A DNA stretch of 64,000 bases. Source: Bog-532 sp963805255. Lineage in GTDB: Bacteria > Actinomycetota > Actinomycetes > Streptosporangiales > Streptosporangiaceae. The notes below the pieces were generated by a model. That model saw nothing but the letters and a program-made list of their open reading frames with translations, did not search any database and was not told where the DNA came from. Positions 61,601-64,000 of this stretch are shown one piece after another (the first letter of the stretch is position 1; each line of letters starts with the position of its first letter). Location of the stretch: contig CAWDTK010000014.1 of assembly GCA_963805255.1 (NCBI GenBank), positions 62,001 through 126,000 on the forward strand, given 5' to 3'. A program made the position numbers and the translations under genes.

Positions 61601-64000
61601 CGGCTTCGGCAGCGCCATCACCGGTGCGAGCGGCAACTACGACCGGCACATCTACATGAACAACGCCGGGCAGGTCTATTTCGGCGTCTCCCCGAACCAG
61701 ACCGTGCACACGACCTCGGACTATAACGACGGCAAGTGGCACCAGGCGGTCGCCACCATCGGCCCCGCGGGCATGATGCTGTACGTCGACGGCGCGCTCG
61801 CCGCCTCCTCCGCCTCGCCCACGGCATCGTCACAGACGTACTCCGGCAGCTGGCGGGTGGGCTACGACAGCCTGGGCGGCTGGTCCTCGGCCCCGCACAG
61901 CAACTACTTCGCCGGCTCCTCGCCGAGGTCTCGATCTATGGCACCCAGCTCAGCGCGGGGCGGGTCGCCGCGCACTATGCGGCGGCGCCGGGCGCCGTGA
62001 CGCTGCCGGGGGCGCCGGTGATCACCGCGGTAACGGCGGGGGACCGGGCCGCCACCGTGACCTGGACGGCTCCGGTCAGCAACGGCGGCGGCCTGATCAC
62101 CGGCTATGTGGTCACGCCTTTTACCGGGGGCGTCGGGCAGGCGGCGCAGACGTTCACGAGCAGCGCGACCACCGAGTCGGTGACCGGCCTGACCCCGGGC
62201 ACCAGTTACACCTTCACGGTCGCGGCGGTCAACGCGGCCGGTACCGGGCCGGCGTCGGCGTCGTCGGCCGCGGTGACCATCAACGCCGGGCCGGCCCTGA
62301 CGTTCGCGGCCCCCCCGGCGGGTGAGGTCAGCATCGCCTACAGCGACACACTGACCGCGACGGGCGGCACGGGCGCGCTGACCTGGTCGGTCAGCAGCGG
62401 GACCCTGCCCTTGGGCCTCACGCTCGGCTCCTCCACCGGGGTGCTCGCCGGGACCCCGGCGGCCGGTGGCAGCTACGGCTTCACGGTCCAGGTCACCGAC
62501 ACGACCGGGCAGAGCGCGACGCAGGCGGTCTCCCTGGTCATCGCGGCCGTCCCGTCCCTTTCTGTCCCGGCGCCGCCGTCCGGGCAGGCCGGGGTGGCCT
62601 ACAGTGATCCGCTCGCCGTCACCGGCGGGACCGGGCCGTTCACCTGGTCGGTGGCCACCGGCAGCCTCCCGGCTGGGGTCACGCTCGGCGCCGCCAGCGG
62701 GACGCTGTTCGGCACCCCGACCACGGTGGGACTGTCCACCTTCACCGTCACAGTGACCGACGCGGACGGCCTGACCGCCACGCAGTCCCTGAGCATCACC
62801 ATCGCGGCCGGGCCGCTGGTCATTGCCGCGTCCGCTGATACCACCACGGCGACGCAGGGCGGTACCGTGCACTACACGATCACGATCACCAACACCGCCG
62901 CGAGCGCCTACTCCGGCGTCACGTTCACCGTCCCGCTGGCCGGTGTCCTCGACGACGCCACCTACAGCAACAACGCCGCCGCGACCGCGGGCGGTACGGT
63001 GTCCTATGCCAGCCCGAACCTGACCTGGACCGGCAACCTCGCTGCGGGCGCCGCCGCGACCGTCACCTTCTCGTTCACCGTCAACAACCCCTACACGGGC
63101 AACGGGACGCTGAACTTCACGGTGACATCGGCGACTGCGGGCACCAACTGCCCGGCCGGCAGCACCGACACGCGCTGCACCGTGTCGATCCCGGTCTCGG
63201 CCCTGACGATCGTCAAGACCGCGAGCGTGTCGTCGGTGGCGCCGGGCGGCACGGTGGCCTATACGGTGACGGTGACCAACACCGGGCAGACCGCCTATAC
63301 CGGGGCGAGCGTCACCGACTCGCTGACCGGCGTGCTGGCCAACGCGGCCTTCAGCGGGAACGCGGCCGCGACGTCCGGCAGCGTGTCGTATTCCAGCCCG
63401 GCCCTGACCTGGACCGGGAACCTGGCGGCCGGGGCGTCCGCGACGATCACCTATTCGGTCACGGTGAACAGCCCCGATACCGGCAGCGGGATCCTGGCCA
63501 ACACGGTCAGCTCGGCCACGGCGGGCAGCAACTGCGCGCCCGGCAGGACCGATGCCCGGTGCACGGCCACGGTCACGGTGCTGACCCCCGCCCTGACCAT
63601 CACCAAGACCGCGAACGTGAGCAGCATCGCGCCGGGCGGGGTGGTGGCCTACACGGTCACGGTGGCCAACAGCGGGCAGAGCCCCTATAGCGGCGTGAGC
63701 GTCACCGACGACCTGACCAGTGTGCTGGCCAACGCGGCCTTGGACGGCATCGCGGTCGCGACGTCCGGCAGCGTGTCGTATGCCAGCCCGGTGCTGGCCT
63801 GGACCGGGGACCTGGCGGCCGGCGCGTCCGCGGTCATCACCTATTCGGTCACCGTGCACAGCCCGGACACCGGCGGCAAGGTCATGACCAACACCGCGGT
63901 CTCCGGCGCGGCCGGCAGCACCTGCCCGGCGAACAGCGGGAACGCCGCCTGCACCGCCACCGTCATCGTGCTGACCCCCGCCCTGACCATCACCAAGACC
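58671..64000 (+). CDS. Giant secreted RCC1-repeat / FN3 / LamG / Ig-like / DUF11 protein, frameshifted, runs off the window
   Basis: Signal sequence PYVTVVTMLSLLAGVCAAVQ. About residues 30-780: 14 RCC1-type repeats, each with two Cys and a YCWG-x-N-x-x-GQLGN core plus a VPVAV-x-T-x-GVLSGVTLTQ tail. Fourteen repeats would fit two 7-bladed propellers. Then an FN3 domain (PPTGVTATAGDSTAAISWTA), a LamG/concanavalin-like domain (SFDGSTGYVSNANIV, FSLEVWFSTTTSNGGM). Near 61918 a C is missing (GGCTCCTCGCC for GGCTCCCTCGCC). The correct frame continues AEVSIYGTQLSAGRVAAHYA, a second FN3, two Ig-like (He_PIG-type) domains, and three DUF11 repeats (VKTASVSSVAPGGTVAYTVT) with a fourth starting at the right edge. 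No stop seen. A surface adhesin or binding protein is likely. Confidence 0.85.

Noticed and set aside
61904..63859. Minus-strand 651-aa Arg/Gly-rich ORF
   Set aside because: Antisense shadow of the DUF11 and Ig-like repeats; composition is typical of high-GC shadow frames.
1..64000. tRNA or rRNA genes
   Set aside because: No T-arm plus acceptor pattern or rRNA-like stretch was found on reading both strands.

Overview
The window is high-GC actinobacterial DNA, probably from a soil actinomycete near Streptosporangiales or Catenulisporales; the family cannot be fixed from sequence alone. Pointers are a DprE1 homologue, a mycofactocin-linked alcohol dehydrogenase locus, an F420-type LLM oxidoreductase, a LigD phosphoesterase-polymerase, Tat signals and frequent GTG starts with 4-bp gene overlaps. 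About a dozen otherwise well conserved genes carry a single-base shift. The assembly may be uncorrected long-read sequence, so I treat most shifts as possible errors and most of these genes as probably intact.

Layout. 1-8.9 kb is mobile and decayed. A CHAT-domain protease gene on the minus strand is cut four codons after its start by a 2.43-kb insertion sequence with a clean 3-bp target duplication. A second, ISAzo13-like element sits just upstream of a GH15 glucoamylase gene. Gene tails without bodies follow. 8.9-13.6 kb: BtuF-like receptor, Baeyer-Villiger monooxygenase plus SDR, divergent DprE1 homologue. 13.9-19.7 kb: a sugar/polyol ABC importer with its ATPase and a zinc dehydrogenase, then a PaaX stump.

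19.9-25.2 kb looks the most novel. It holds a secreted Ala/Pro/Thr/Val repeat protein, a LysM membrane protein, an XRE regulator, a perfect 12+12 palindrome, a 75-aa leader-core-like peptide and an M50 metalloprotease with a PqqD-like N-terminus. It reads as a self-contained peptide-processing and envelope locus.

25.3-33.1 kb: an MmyB-like protein lacking its HTH, a DUF885 peptidase and a tight operon. That operon comprises an internally deleted NDMA-dependent methanol dehydrogenase, a MoxR ATPase with a His-rich tail, a CoxE/VWA protein, an MftM-like methyltransferase and an acetate transporter, all of which fit mycofactocin-dependent alcohol oxidation. 33.5-35.9 kb: catalase behind a Fur stump, then a haloacid dehalogenase. 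36.2-43.4 kb: an exopolysaccharide group (GH16, GT-C, cellulose-synthase-like GT2, NAD epimerase) with an 18-bp palindrome between the divergent genes.

43.5-58.2 kb is mostly ordinary chromosome: LigD-like, CYTH-CHAD, hydrolases, methyltransferase, SixA, LLM, M20, GNAT, cytosine deaminase. It includes a deletion junction that removed the 5' ends of two divergent genes. 58.7 kb to the right edge is one very large secreted protein with 14 RCC1 repeats, FN3, LamG, Ig-like and DUF11 modules, still open at the edge.
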